DNA from: Blattamonas nauphoetae
Taxonomy: Eukaryota > Preaxostyla > Oxymonadida
Assembly: GCA_033064195.1 (NCBI GenBank)
Contig: JARBJD010000011.1
Span: forward strand, 1 to 64,000
Length of the DNA: 64,000 nt
Reading direction: 5' to 3'
The notes below the pieces were generated by a model. The model was not told the origin of the DNA and made no database searches. It was given only the letters and a program-made list of their open reading frames with translations. Made by a program: the position numbers and the translations under genes. Positions 54,225-63,314 of the stretch are shown here, piece by piece (position 1 is the stretch's first letter; each line of letters opens with the position of its first letter).

Positions 54225-55064
54225 TCATCCTATGTCATTCTCCCTTTCCCACCTTTTTCTCACTGCTTCTCTTTTGTCTCCTTCCCTTTTCCTTTTCAGT
54301 TCCGCTTGATGATCGTTCGTTTTTCTGTTCACCACACATTTGCTGTAATTCAAACTTCTTCGTCCACTTTGCTTTTTCTTTGCTTCCTGAATGAACCTGC
54401 TCCTTCCTCTGTCTTGGTTGATCCATTCTTCTGTCCATCCATTTCCCTCTTTTTCTTGTGTTCTACAGTTCATTGCCTTCTTTCAATGATCTCTCTTCCT
54501 GCTTTCTTTCTCCATCGTTCGTCACTTCCACATGACAGTCTCACCTTCTTCCCTCAGATCTTCGGTTGTTTCCTGATGAGACCACTTTTCCTGCGTCACA
54601 TGGTGAAGATCGTCCTTTGTCAGTATGTCCTCTCCTTTTGGTAGTTTCCTCCAATTTATGTGTTGTCTTCGCTCTTCTGTTTCAAGATGTGTCTTCCTCA
54701 TCGTGTCATCTTGCGATTGCTTGTGATGCTCTGAACTTTGAGATCTTCTCATGTCTCCTGTCTGATTAGCTCGATAAGTGCTTCCAATTCGTCTGATCGA
54801 TGAAACGAACGATTTAGTTCTTCCACTTATCCTTTTCGGTTTCCCTTCTTTTCTTCCCCTTCTTTCTTTCTATGGTGATCCTTTGGAGATCGGCTGAATC
54901 TTGCCATAGATTGTCCCAATATTCTCGCAATGTACGATCTGATCACTCGTACTCATGCTCTGTCTCCCTTTTCCTTCAGTTTTTCGTTTCAGTTCTCTTC
55001 TAGTGGCCATTTTTGTCGACACTTTATCCGTTGTCTGTATTCTGTTTCTCTTCTTCAGCATTCA
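54225..55064 (-). pseudogene. Basic, charged gene remnant (cargo of C)
   Basis: The minus strand is purine-rich with Lys/Arg/Glu-rich frames: KVSTKMATRRELKRKTEGKG (54870-55061), EELNRSFHRSDELEALIELI (near 54800), RKTHLETEERRQHINWRKLP (54522-54752) and ELKRKREGDKREAVRKRWER (54225-54473). These pieces are in more than one frame. The 437-bp MITE at 55065 interrupts the 5' side. Family not recognised. Confidence 0.3.
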
Positions 55065-55501
55065 GGCAATAAGTAACTTTAAGGGACTGGTCAAATACCG
55101 ATTCTAAGAGGATATTCTAGAGATTTTCTAGGAAATTCGAAGCCTTTGTGGAAGTAGAGAACAGATAATTGAGTTTTCTCTAGAAATAAAAGAGTTGGAA
55201 ATGTGTTGATCAAAAAAGTGAAGTGTCTGGTTCTCTGTCGTTAGGACATAAATTAGGATTTAGTGACCACCTAGTCACTCAAAAATAGATTATTCAACTT
55301 TCTAGGGGAGCTAAAAAGTTCTGATGAACTTCCATTTCAGATTAGAGGTTTTGATCCGACCCTAAATTTTATTGTTTCTTCAAAGGAGGCGATCTTTCTC
55401 CTGAATCCTAGTGACATATCTCTATGAAGAAAACATGCCTCGGAATGCTTTTAGGACTACTAGAGTTAGTTTTAGTCAGTCCCTTAAAGTAACCTATTGC
55501 C
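55065..55501. mobile_element. hAT-like MITE (437 bp) inside C
   Basis: Ends GGCAATAAG.TAACTTTAAGG and the inverse, with AGCATTCA on both sides (55057-55064, 55502-55509): a perfect 8-bp duplication. Non-coding. Confidence 0.9.
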
Positions 55502-55547
55502 AGCATTCATCCCTTCGTTGATGGGTTTCCTTTATTTTTGAATCTCC

Positions 55548-56352
55548 GTGCTGTATATGTTCATTTGGTCAGGTTGTATCATGTCCTTTGTGATATCCAT
55601 CGTGGATCATTTGATCCTTCTGACCATTCGCTCCTGTGAGGAGAAAAAGTTGGTTAAAAAGGAAGGCATACGAGTGATGATCGTTTTAAACTGCACTGGA
55701 GTGAGAGAGAAGGGCAACTATATGAATGTTGAGAAGAAGTTCACCAAAGATGTTGAGGGAGCTGAGGATGTGAAATGAAGAAGAATTAAAGAAATGAAAC
55801 GAGGAAGAACAATTGAAGAAGGATAGATGAAACAATGAGGTGAAGATACATACATAGAGTTCCAAATATTCAGAGAACAGCATCAGAGTTCTTGTTCTGG
55901 AAAGATCCTTGATGTCTGCTCATCGTTGGTGTCAATAGAGCACTATCTTGCATGTCAGACATTGACTACTTATGTAATTTGGGTTTCAACTTGTTTCTCT
56001 ACCGATTCGTTCAATCGGAGTTGAATTGGTTTGTTTTTTTGAGTGTTTTGACCATTCCATGTTGAAAGGAGAAATGAATCAGAATGAGGACGTGAGAGAA
56101 ACGATCTGTTGGTTTTGTGCTACAAGAAAAGAGAAGTTTTTCGATGAAGAAGGGAAGATGAGAAAAATTGGTGAAAAAAAGAAGAGAGATGAGGATGAAT
56201 GGGACAAGATGGATCTGACATGCAATGACGTGAAGAAGCACACTTCTTCATCCAAAGTTTCACAGAACAGCGCCAGCATCAAAACGTATGACAGATTCTT
56301 GTGCGAAGTCAGAATCAACGCTGTGATGACCGAGGAAAGCGAGAGAAATTGA
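55548..56352 (+). pseudogene. Charged hypothetical frames in C
   Basis: Two plus-strand frames, 55548-55778 (IVDHLILLTIRSCEEKKLVK) and 56026-56352 (RKEKFFDEEGKMRKIGEKKK). The second is highly charged with a few aromatic residues. Neither shows a family motif. Adjacent 56610-56760 resembles 49690-49850 in B (both with a TTTCATTTC...TTCAGA pyrimidine tract before GATAAATGATGAGAAA), so B and C share a diverged repeat or paralogous gene piece with an intron-like boundary. Confidence 0.25.
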
Positions 56353-56988
56353 ATCCTGGAAAGAGTGGAGTGTAAAGAGTAGAATGAAGGAAATGGACGA
56401 ACAATAGGATAAGATCAAACAGATTTTGTAGAAGAAAGTCACAGTCTTTATCTTCCTTCATCTTCATCTCTTCATCTTCATTTCGCTCTTCATTCCAACT
56501 GGATATGTTCTCCTCTGGAGAAATCTTCCAGCAATTTATTCGTTATCTCCGTCATTTTGACCAGTTCCAATTTCACATCGACTTCTGGCTCAAGTCGCAG
56601 ATTATGAGGAGACAGAGGGTGATAAGAGTGGAAAAACAATAGGGATGCAAACCGATGTTGTGAATTGTCTTTATTTCATTTCATTCTCTCGACTTCAGAG
56701 TTGGGCTTGATCAAGACATGTTTTGCTGATAAATGATGAGAAAGAGTTTGGTAAGGATGAAATAGAAATTAAACACCAGTTTTCTTTCATTTGGATCTAT
56801 AGCAAAGCAGTCAGAACAAAAAGGAAGAGTCGGGGTCGGTCGGACAGGCCGATTTTTTGTCCGATGTTGGGGAAGGACAGACCGACTCAGGGACTCTTGA
56901 ACTACGACCTCTGAAACGATAATTTCGTGAAAAATGAGATGAACTAATTGTAGTGATGATGTGAATCAAAATTGAGAAAAAGAGAATA

Positions 56989-57343
56989 CAGGGTGGCCCA
57001 GAAGTAGTCTAACCGTATGGGTCGATCACTTTTCTTCGAACATGTGCAATTGACGTCAATCGACTTTCTCTTCTTTCCTATGCTTCTAAATTTCCCTTCT
57101 TTTCATTTCACAAGTGCTTCCTCGACTGTAGTCTCAATGGATCTCATGAAACGGGACTGACTCCATTTTTTGAACACTCCTTTCTTGAGCTGACAAGGAT
57201 TGTTGATCAACGAAACAGTGGTGAAATGAAAAGAAGTTAAATTTAGAAGCATTGTAATGAGGAGAAAGACGATTGGTGTCAACGGATTTTGTTCGACAAG
57301 AAGTGATCGACCCATACGGTTAGACTACTTCTGGGCCACCCTG
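56989..57343. mobile_element. Mariner-type MITE (355 bp) inside C
   Basis: Ends CAGGGTGGCCCAGAAGTAGT and the inverse over about 45 bp, flanked by TA (56987-56988, 57344-57345). Non-coding inside. Confidence 0.92.
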
Positions 57344-57349
57344 TAATAA

Positions 57350-57425
57350 AGTGTCCCTGACGGGATTCGATCCTGGGTCCGGGGAGCAAAAAGCTGGTGT
57401 GCTACCGCTCGACTAAAGGGCACTT
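57350..57425 (-). tRNA. tRNA-like sequence, possibly a Lys(UUU) relic
   Basis: Minus strand AGTGCCC ... GGGACACT gives an acceptor stem with one bulge; a D-arm-like TAGTCGAGCGGTAGCA, a CTTTTTG loop in the anticodon position and a GGATCGAATCC B-box follow. The anticodon stem is poor, so a degraded tRNA or tRNA-derived piece is likely. It abuts the mariner-type MITE. Confidence 0.45.
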
Positions 57426-57924
57426 CAAAAAAGTCGCCGACTGTTTTATTTTTAGGGACTGGACTCGATGTTTTCAGACCGACCACTGCCCATGCCTACC
57501 CTAACCCATGTTTTTGTTTGTATTAAGATCTTGCTGTAATGCATTCAACCATATTTCTGAGTGATGTATTGATCTGACCCTTAGAAGAAAAGTGGGGTGA
57601 CACTGACCGACCCAAAAGGCTCGGTCACGCCAGTATATTTCAATGATGCTTACCATAATTTCTTTGTCATAAATCTTCAATATTAGTGTCTATAACCAAA
57701 GTGAGATGATTGTCAAAAAAAACCAATCTTGGGTTGATCATGATCAGAATCATCTCGAATACTTTTTCACGATCAAATGTCACAAAAGAAATAGAACTGA
57801 ACAAATCATGTGTGTTTGGATAGAATTGAGATCAAGTGAATACATAATTGGGGTTGAAAATGAACAATTGGTTGGGGTGAGGATCGTTCTCAATTCTGGC
57901 TCATTAGATATTTCTTGAGAAAAG

Positions 57925-59510
57925 TCAGTAAACCAGAGTTGACAGACCTATATTGAATTTGACTGAGTTAAATTGAGTGCCACTGAGTAATTTTGAGTTG
58001 ACTCGAGTTATTCTGAGTTTTCCTGAGTTGACTCAAGTTAAGTCAGATCAACCCAGAACAACTCTGATCAACTTGATTCAACTCACCGATACTCCATTTT
58101 ACTATACAAAAATTGAATTTAAGTGCAGTTTAGACATGAAATGAGTTTATAGACGATAAAAAACCCGGGAGAGTTGTGGGAAAACCGTCTTTCAATCAAG
58201 AGTACTCAAAAAAGTGATGATGAAGAGAGAGAAATACCTTAGTAGATGTCCATGTCATCTGACCAGTCCAATGATTCGAGTGCGGGCTGAGACATCATCA
58301 GATCGATGGTTTTGGTGGATTGTTGTCTCTTTTGTTTCGAAATCCGAACAGCTTCGCGGTGTCTTACCTCCTTTTCTTGGACCGTGTCGAGGAGAGAACT
58401 GATCAGTTGATGAGAATACTGCCCATCTTCATCTGTCAGGTTCTTCTGCGCAATGTCAATGTTGGTCAGCCACACAGCAATGTGAAAATCAGCGTTGAGG
58501 TTCTTTCTGTCGGCATTGTATCTCAGAGCCAGTCTGTGCCACAATCTTTTCAGTCTGCCAAAGAACCATTCCACTGGAACTCGGAAACTGGCAATTGTTT
58601 CGTTAAGCTGGATGTCAGCTAGTGCCTCCGGCTTCACATTCTTCTTTGGATGGATCATTCTGATCTCATCCGATTCTCCGATGTATCCTTTGTCTCCCAT
58701 CACTGCCCATTCGGCAAAGTTTTCGTCCCCTGCCAAAAGCTGCATTTCCTCATCCGTCTTTTTGAGATATTCCTTCATCTCTGGGAGGCATGACTCGTAA
58801 ATCGCCAGTTCAGAGACGCTTCCTTCGACCAGTTGGCTCACAATGACTGCCTCGAACGGTGGAGTAGCCATTACACCGACAAGCACCTTCATACTGTACA
58901 TCTTGTGGTGTCCATCGTACCACTTCTTTTTCTCGTTGAACGTTCCAGAAGGGATTTCGATTGGGATGGTCGTTGCATCGACAAGAAGAGCCACATTCCT
59001 GAACTGTTGATTGTCAGGAATGCGAGGTCTGCATCTCCTCATCGCCATTTCTCGCTGAGCAACCTCAAAGAGCTTGTCTCTGATGTATGTAATCCCACTG
59101 GCAACCATTGATGGTGACAGCTTCATCATCGACGCAATCCGTTCGATCGTTTCATTGCCCCTCAGCCATTGAAGATACAGTACAAGACGATCAGGGATTG
59201 TCAGAGTTGGTTTCGTTCCTGGTCGTGGAGTTCTGTCACAAATGCTTTGAACTTTCAGTGCGATTCCGTTGATTATATTTGGATGCAGCTGTAAATTTTG
59301 GAAGAGACCGTACTTTTCATATGAGTCCCAGATTTTTCCACTTGGAATTTCTTCAGGTATTGGTCGAGGAATGACATTTTGAACTTTTCTGTCAAATAGT
59401 TCGCTTCTTTCTGCAAGCTTTCTGGCTGCCTCCACTATCGACGCTTTACCATGGGTCGGCATGTCCTATAGGCAGGACATCATAGGACAGCCAAAAAGAG
59501 GAGGACAATT
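57925..59510. mobile_element. PIF/Harbinger-like element, more complete copy
   Basis: A terminal non-coding part (about 57925-58238, with repeated GAGTTGACTC-type words) matches 22868-23153. It is followed by a whole-looking transposase gene on the minus strand. The right boundary is not resolved: element D starts at 59522 and GGACA-rich sequence lies between. I could not identify a TIR pair or 3-bp duplication. Confidence 0.65.
58239..59462 (-). CDS. PIF/Harbinger-like (DDE_Tnp_4) transposase, 407 residues
   Basis: Cut-and-paste transposase with an RNase H fold. A helix-turn-helix-like region (ETIERIASMMKLSPSMVASG, residues 104-123) precedes the catalytic core: VDATTIPIE (Asp162), MGDKGYIG (Asp257) and RVPVEWFFGRLKRLW (Glu298), the pattern of the IS5/Harbinger DDE_Tnp_4 family. 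Followed by the WLTNIDIA block and a charged tail. The frame is open without interruption, and all three acidic residues are present, so it may be functional. Start at the ATG at 59462; the stop is TAA. The MYB-like partner protein of classical Harbingers is not seen nearby. Confidence 0.9.
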   Translation of the reverse strand: MPTHGKASIVEAARKLAERSELFDRKVQNVIPRPIPEEIPSGKIWDSYEKYGLFQNLQLHPNIINGIALKVQSICDRTPRPGTKPTLTIPDRLVLYLQWLRGNETIERIASMMKLSPSMVASGITYIRDKLFEVAQREMAMRRCRPRIPDNQQFRNVALLVDATTIPIEIPSGTFNEKKKWYDGHHKMYSMKVLVGVMATPPFEAVIVSQLVEGSVSELAIYESCLPEMKEYLKKTDEEMQLLAGDENFAEWAVMGDKGYIGESDEIRMIHPKKNVKPEALADIQLNETIASFRVPVEWFFGRLKRLWHRLALRYNADRKNLNADFHIAVWLTNIDIAQKNLTDEDGQYSHQLISSLLDTVQEKEVRHREAVRISKQKRQQSTKTIDLMMSQPALESLDWSDDMDIY

Positions 59511-59521
59511 TGGATAAAAGT

Positions 59522-62046
59522 TAGGCATGGCTGACCGGCCAAAAGTGCCGGTCAGTGTCACCTCAGAATTCGTATAAGGGTCAGATCTCTCTTGATTTGT
59601 AAATTGCATGTTTTAATCAAGAATATGACAAAATTGCTGAGATTCATGTTCAGATTAACTTCAAATTCGTGGTGAGAAGGCAACCCTCTTTGTATGTTTC
59701 TCTTTTTCGTCAGCCTCTCTTCACACTTCAGTTTTATGAGAACAAGGAAGAGGAGGCTGTTTGCCATGCATTCTGCGACAAATATAATTTGCCAAACACT
59801 GTGTACTCCCATCTTGTTTCCCAAGTAACCGCAATGCATCAACAATTCCTTCAAACTGAAGAAGAAGAAGAATCAGAATGGGAAGAGGAAGATGAGAGCT
59901 TTGAAGAAGAGGAAGTTGAAGAAGACTCCGAATCTGATGCTCCTCTTCCTCAAAAGCCGCTCCAACAACCCGACGCTGGCGCAGACATCATCAATCCATT
60001 CACGCCACCACTGCCTCCAATCCCGACAAAATCGAACGACTGACACGACAAGGAGAAGAAATCAGAGACAAGAGACAACAAGCAGCGAGAGAAAAAGAGA
60101 AGAACGAAACTCCAAAAACAAAACAGATAACAGAAAAGGAAAAGACAAAGATTGTGAACAAACTGTATGAAGACGCCAAACGACGAAACTACGTACATTA
60201 TAAGCAGCTTGCAGAACCGAGACATGTTGTGGAAGGAAGGGTGTATGGAGAAACCGACGATCAGCCGCCGCATTCCGAATGCACTTTCCATCCGACAATT
60301 CGCAAAAAGAGCCAAAATCTCACAAGTACTCGTCGAACACTTGCTGAAGAAGACGAGTCCGTTACCACGAGACTGTATAAAGACGCGATGAAGAGGAAGG
60401 AATCACAATCGGCCCTCGAAGAAGATACTCCACAATTCAAAGATTCTTTACGAGGTTCATCACATGTTGGAGGAAGGACCATTCGAAGTGCACACTCTTC
60501 AGATCGGATGAACGACACCACACAAATCTCGCAGGAATTAACTGAAAAGATGGAAAAAGAAATCGCACAACAGAAGTACCTTGAAGTAACCAAGAAAAAT
60601 CGGAAAGAACGGTTGGACAACGAACACGACGAGAAGGAAGAGCCGAAAACAACATTTCGAAAGCGAATTGTGCTCCCTTCAGACGAAATATCACCAAAGA
60701 AAGTGACATTGGAACAAAACAGAATCGACTCTCTCACAGCTCGCCTTTATCGTGAATCTGAAACCATCGAGAAGCGAAGAATGGAGCGAGCGCGGGTTCT
60801 TGATCACGAAGCGAAGGAACAATCGAAAACAGCCCGCCCAGACAAGAAATCACTTACGACTGTGGAACAGAAGCAACGGAAGCGGATTGACGAGGTGTTT
60901 CTTCATTTAGTTTCTGGATTACGAGAGTGGAAAAGTGAGAATGTTGGATCCCCAAATTTACCCGATGATGGAGAAAACCACACCACCCCACAACAAAATC
61001 AAGAAACAGAAGCCCTTTTGAATGTGACAGAGCTTGGAGTGGTCATTTCTCTCTCCCAACCATCCGCCTCAATCAGAAAATGGAAAAACTTGAACAAACC
61101 GCATTTCGAAACAAGCGCACTCTCGCCCACCCTCCCAACTCGCATCGAGGATGCTTCAAGCCCATATTTCACAACTCAGAATCTCTCCACTCCAAAGACA
61201 GAGTCGTCCGTCCCTGAAAGTTTCGAACCGTTCCCACAACAGTCTCCGCTGAGTGGAACAGGCAAAACATCATTTCTTTCGCTTGCATCATTAGATGCTG
61301 TTCACAGGATCCGAAATTCAATCACTTTCTAGATAGAATTGGAAAGCCCGAAAGACGTTGATGCCGAACTGATTGAAAACGAAGAACCGCCTTTTGGACT
61401 GAGTTTTCACGTGTGGGAGGATGTAATCCATCATGTTGCGTTCGTTTTGGAGGAGAAGCTGCGATCTCGAGGTTTGAGATGAGAAGGAAGGAGACAGAAA
61501 GTGTTTCAAAGATAAAGTGACATTTGGAGAGTCATATTCGTATTTTTCTTCATTTTTGGACCTTTTCAGAAATCACTGAGAGAATTAGATGAACATTATC
61601 ATGCCTAAATCGAGCGATCTCACGGTTGATTTGGTTCAAACAAAATTACATTCTTTGACTCTTGGGAGACTTCAAAAACAATATAAGTCAAATTTCAAGA
61701 AATATTCCAAATATAACTTTCATATTGATGACATGTTTAAATAAAACGAATTGATGTGTCCGGAATCTCAATCGATCAGATGCCCATTACTGTTTTTGAG
61801 ATCGTTCCGGCAAGAAATGTCTTAAAATGTGAGTGAAACTGCTTCATTGAAGTGATAATGATTCAATAATGGTCAATTCGAGGTAATAATGTGAATAATC
61901 GTGTAATTGATTCGAATTTCGGTTTCTATAAAAGCCACCTCGGAGAAATGGTAAATCTCGATTATGGGTTCCGATATTTCTCCGGTCAGTGACCGTCAGT
62001 ACTTTTCGATGAAAACTGACCGGTCAGTGCCGGTCAGCCATGCCTA
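59522..62046. mobile_element. Element D: hAT-like element carrying an intron-bearing gene
   Basis: Ends TAGGCATGGCTGACCGGC (59522) and its exact inverse (ending 62046), with ATAAAAGT at 59514-59521 and 62047-62054, a perfect 8-bp duplication. Subterminal GACCGGTCAGT words repeat at both ends, as in element A. It holds one protein gene, unlike any transposase, and no hAT catalytic motifs, so it is non-autonomous. Sequence 61483-61975 has no gene. Confidence 0.92.
59617..61482 (+). pseudogene. Coiled-coil 'FHPTI' protein gene captured in D
   Basis: A first exon piece (YDKIAEIHVQINFKFV) ends at a GT at 59672; an intron of about 60 nt closes at TTCACACTTCAG (59731) and the frame resumes in phase with FYENKEEEAVCHAFCDKYNL. 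Then comes an acidic block, a Pro stretch (PFTPPLPPIPTKSN), and a long basic coiled coil with ECTFHPTIRKK (near 60280-60310) and RLYKDAMKRK/RLYRESE repeats. These resemble cytoskeletal or ciliary coiled-coil proteins of protists. One frameshift near 60030 and one in-frame TAG at 61330; the frame then runs on to TGA at 61480-61482 (PPFGLSFHVWEDVIHHVAFV). Confidence 0.7.
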
Positions 62047-62115
62047 ATAAAAGTGCCTGAGACAGGAATTGAACTAGCCTCTTGCTTCGTCGGATGGTGA
62101 AAACTCGAAACGTTA
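62047..62115 (-). other. Weak tRNA-like 3' half next to element D
   Basis: On the minus strand GGCTAGTTCAATTCCTGTCT followed by CAGGCACT looks like a T-arm and acceptor end. The 5' half is not recognisable. The D duplication ATAAAAGT overlaps its end. Confidence 0.25.
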
Positions 62116-62119
62116 AAAT

Positions 62120-63310
62120 GAGGAGTAAGATGAGACAATACAGTACATTTTCTGTTTTAGAATCATTTATATTGTGTTTATTCACCTTCTTTTGACGAAA
62201 ATCGCGAAAGTTGTCCAAAAGCGGTCGATCAACCCACCATAGGACATGAAAGCTATTTGAGGTCTTCACAATAATTGCGTTCCGTTTTCACAATAAAATC
62301 GAGGGAGGACAATTGTCCTGTCCTGTCCTATCGTGTCCTATGGTGGCCCGATCTGTCCTATCAAACCAACATTTTGGTAATTTCCCTCTCAAATCGTCGA
62401 AATGACATTCTCATCGAAACACGCTGAGCGAACAAGGTACTCTGTGTGCTCTTTTCTTGTTCTTGTATTCATATTTATCTTTCTCTCGTTTTATAGACAT
62501 TGGACATCATGATCGTGGAGACATTTGAAAGAGTCGAACTGAAGAGAAATCTGAAAGAATGAAGCAACCAGTCTGCTCTCTTTTTGTCGTTTATTCTCTT
62601 ATTTTCCATCTTCTCGAATTTCAGTGCAAATAGAACTGGTTTTCACAACACCTGAAGCAAGGGACAGAGGAACACGAGAAACACCAGCAGTACTGTCTGC
62701 CAGTTTGCCTTCTTCATGTTTTAATCATCCTCTTGATCTCGTTCTCTTCTATGTCTTCGAAATTTCACTCTTGATCGACAAGAAAAATGAACTGATCATG
62801 TTGACATTCGGACACTCAGGAGCTTCGTGTCGCATCAATTGTATCGACTGTTTTTCTGTTCAATTTCTTCTTCTTTCCATTCAGTGTTATTGAATTCACT
62901 GGAACTGTTCTGTAGAAACTCCTTCATCATGCTGGTCTGCTCTTTCCCTTTTAACTTGTCAAGCATCGCAGTCTTGTGCAAAATAAACGAAGCAATCAAT
63001 CTAAAGTGCGGAAATATACGTATATTTCATTATTCAATCATGTGAAACATTATATAAATCTCAACCTCTCATCTCAACAAAACATCAACCTCTCCCGTTC
63101 TTTAGTTTCGTCCATCCATCTGAATTCACATTAACCATCATTGCGTGTCCAGATCTCTTCAGATATAGTCAAGATATCATCCCTGAATCTCACAAATCGA
63201 TCAACGCAAAAACGAAGGATCAAAAACAAATATAAGAACTGACAGCGTAAGAGAAGAGAAAGATACAGACGAGATACAAACGGAAGGTGCGTTCGATAGA
63301 TAAACCGAGC
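62120..63310. other. Mostly non-coding stretch with intron-like boundaries
   Basis: GGACA-type words at 62300-62362. Pyrimidine tracts ending in TTTTATAG (62499) and CGAATTTCAG (62634) look like splice acceptors and a GTACTCTGTG donor is at 62437, but the flanking exons do not join into an open frame I can defend. No domain recognised. Confidence 0.3.
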
Positions 63311-63314
63311 ATGG

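Larger units (their letters stand above)
53847..57498. mobile_element. Element C: hAT-like element nested in A, at the end of B
   Basis: Ends TAGGGATGGGCAGCGGTCGG (53847) and GACCGACCACTGCCCATGCC plus TA (ending 57498). Flanked by CCCTAACC at 53839-53846 and 57499-57506, a perfect 8-bp duplication. T(A/G)G-start ends with GGGCA.(T/C)GGTCGG are hAT-like. Its insertion split B's right target duplication. Without its two MITEs it is about 2.85 kb. No transposase seen. Confidence 0.9.
36418..57637. mobile_element. Element A: hAT-like element swollen by nested insertions
   Basis: Ends are inverted (TATACTGGCGTGACCG at 36418-36433; CGGTCACGCCAGTATA at 57622-57637), directly flanked by TTTCAATG at 36410-36417 and 57638-57645: a perfect 8-bp duplication. 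Subterminal GACCGGTCAC-type repeats follow at the left. Inside are B (39127-53843) and C (53847-57498). With those removed A is about 2.8 kb (36418-39126 plus 57512-57637), with an acidic gene as its only visible cargo. No hAT transposase seen. Confidence 0.85.

Noticed and set aside
26121-61482. Alternative genetic code with TAA and TAG as Gln
   Set aside because: The uninterrupted Harbinger transposase ends at a natural TAA with no homologous continuation, and one of the isolated stops is TGA. Decay or sequence error explains the pattern better.
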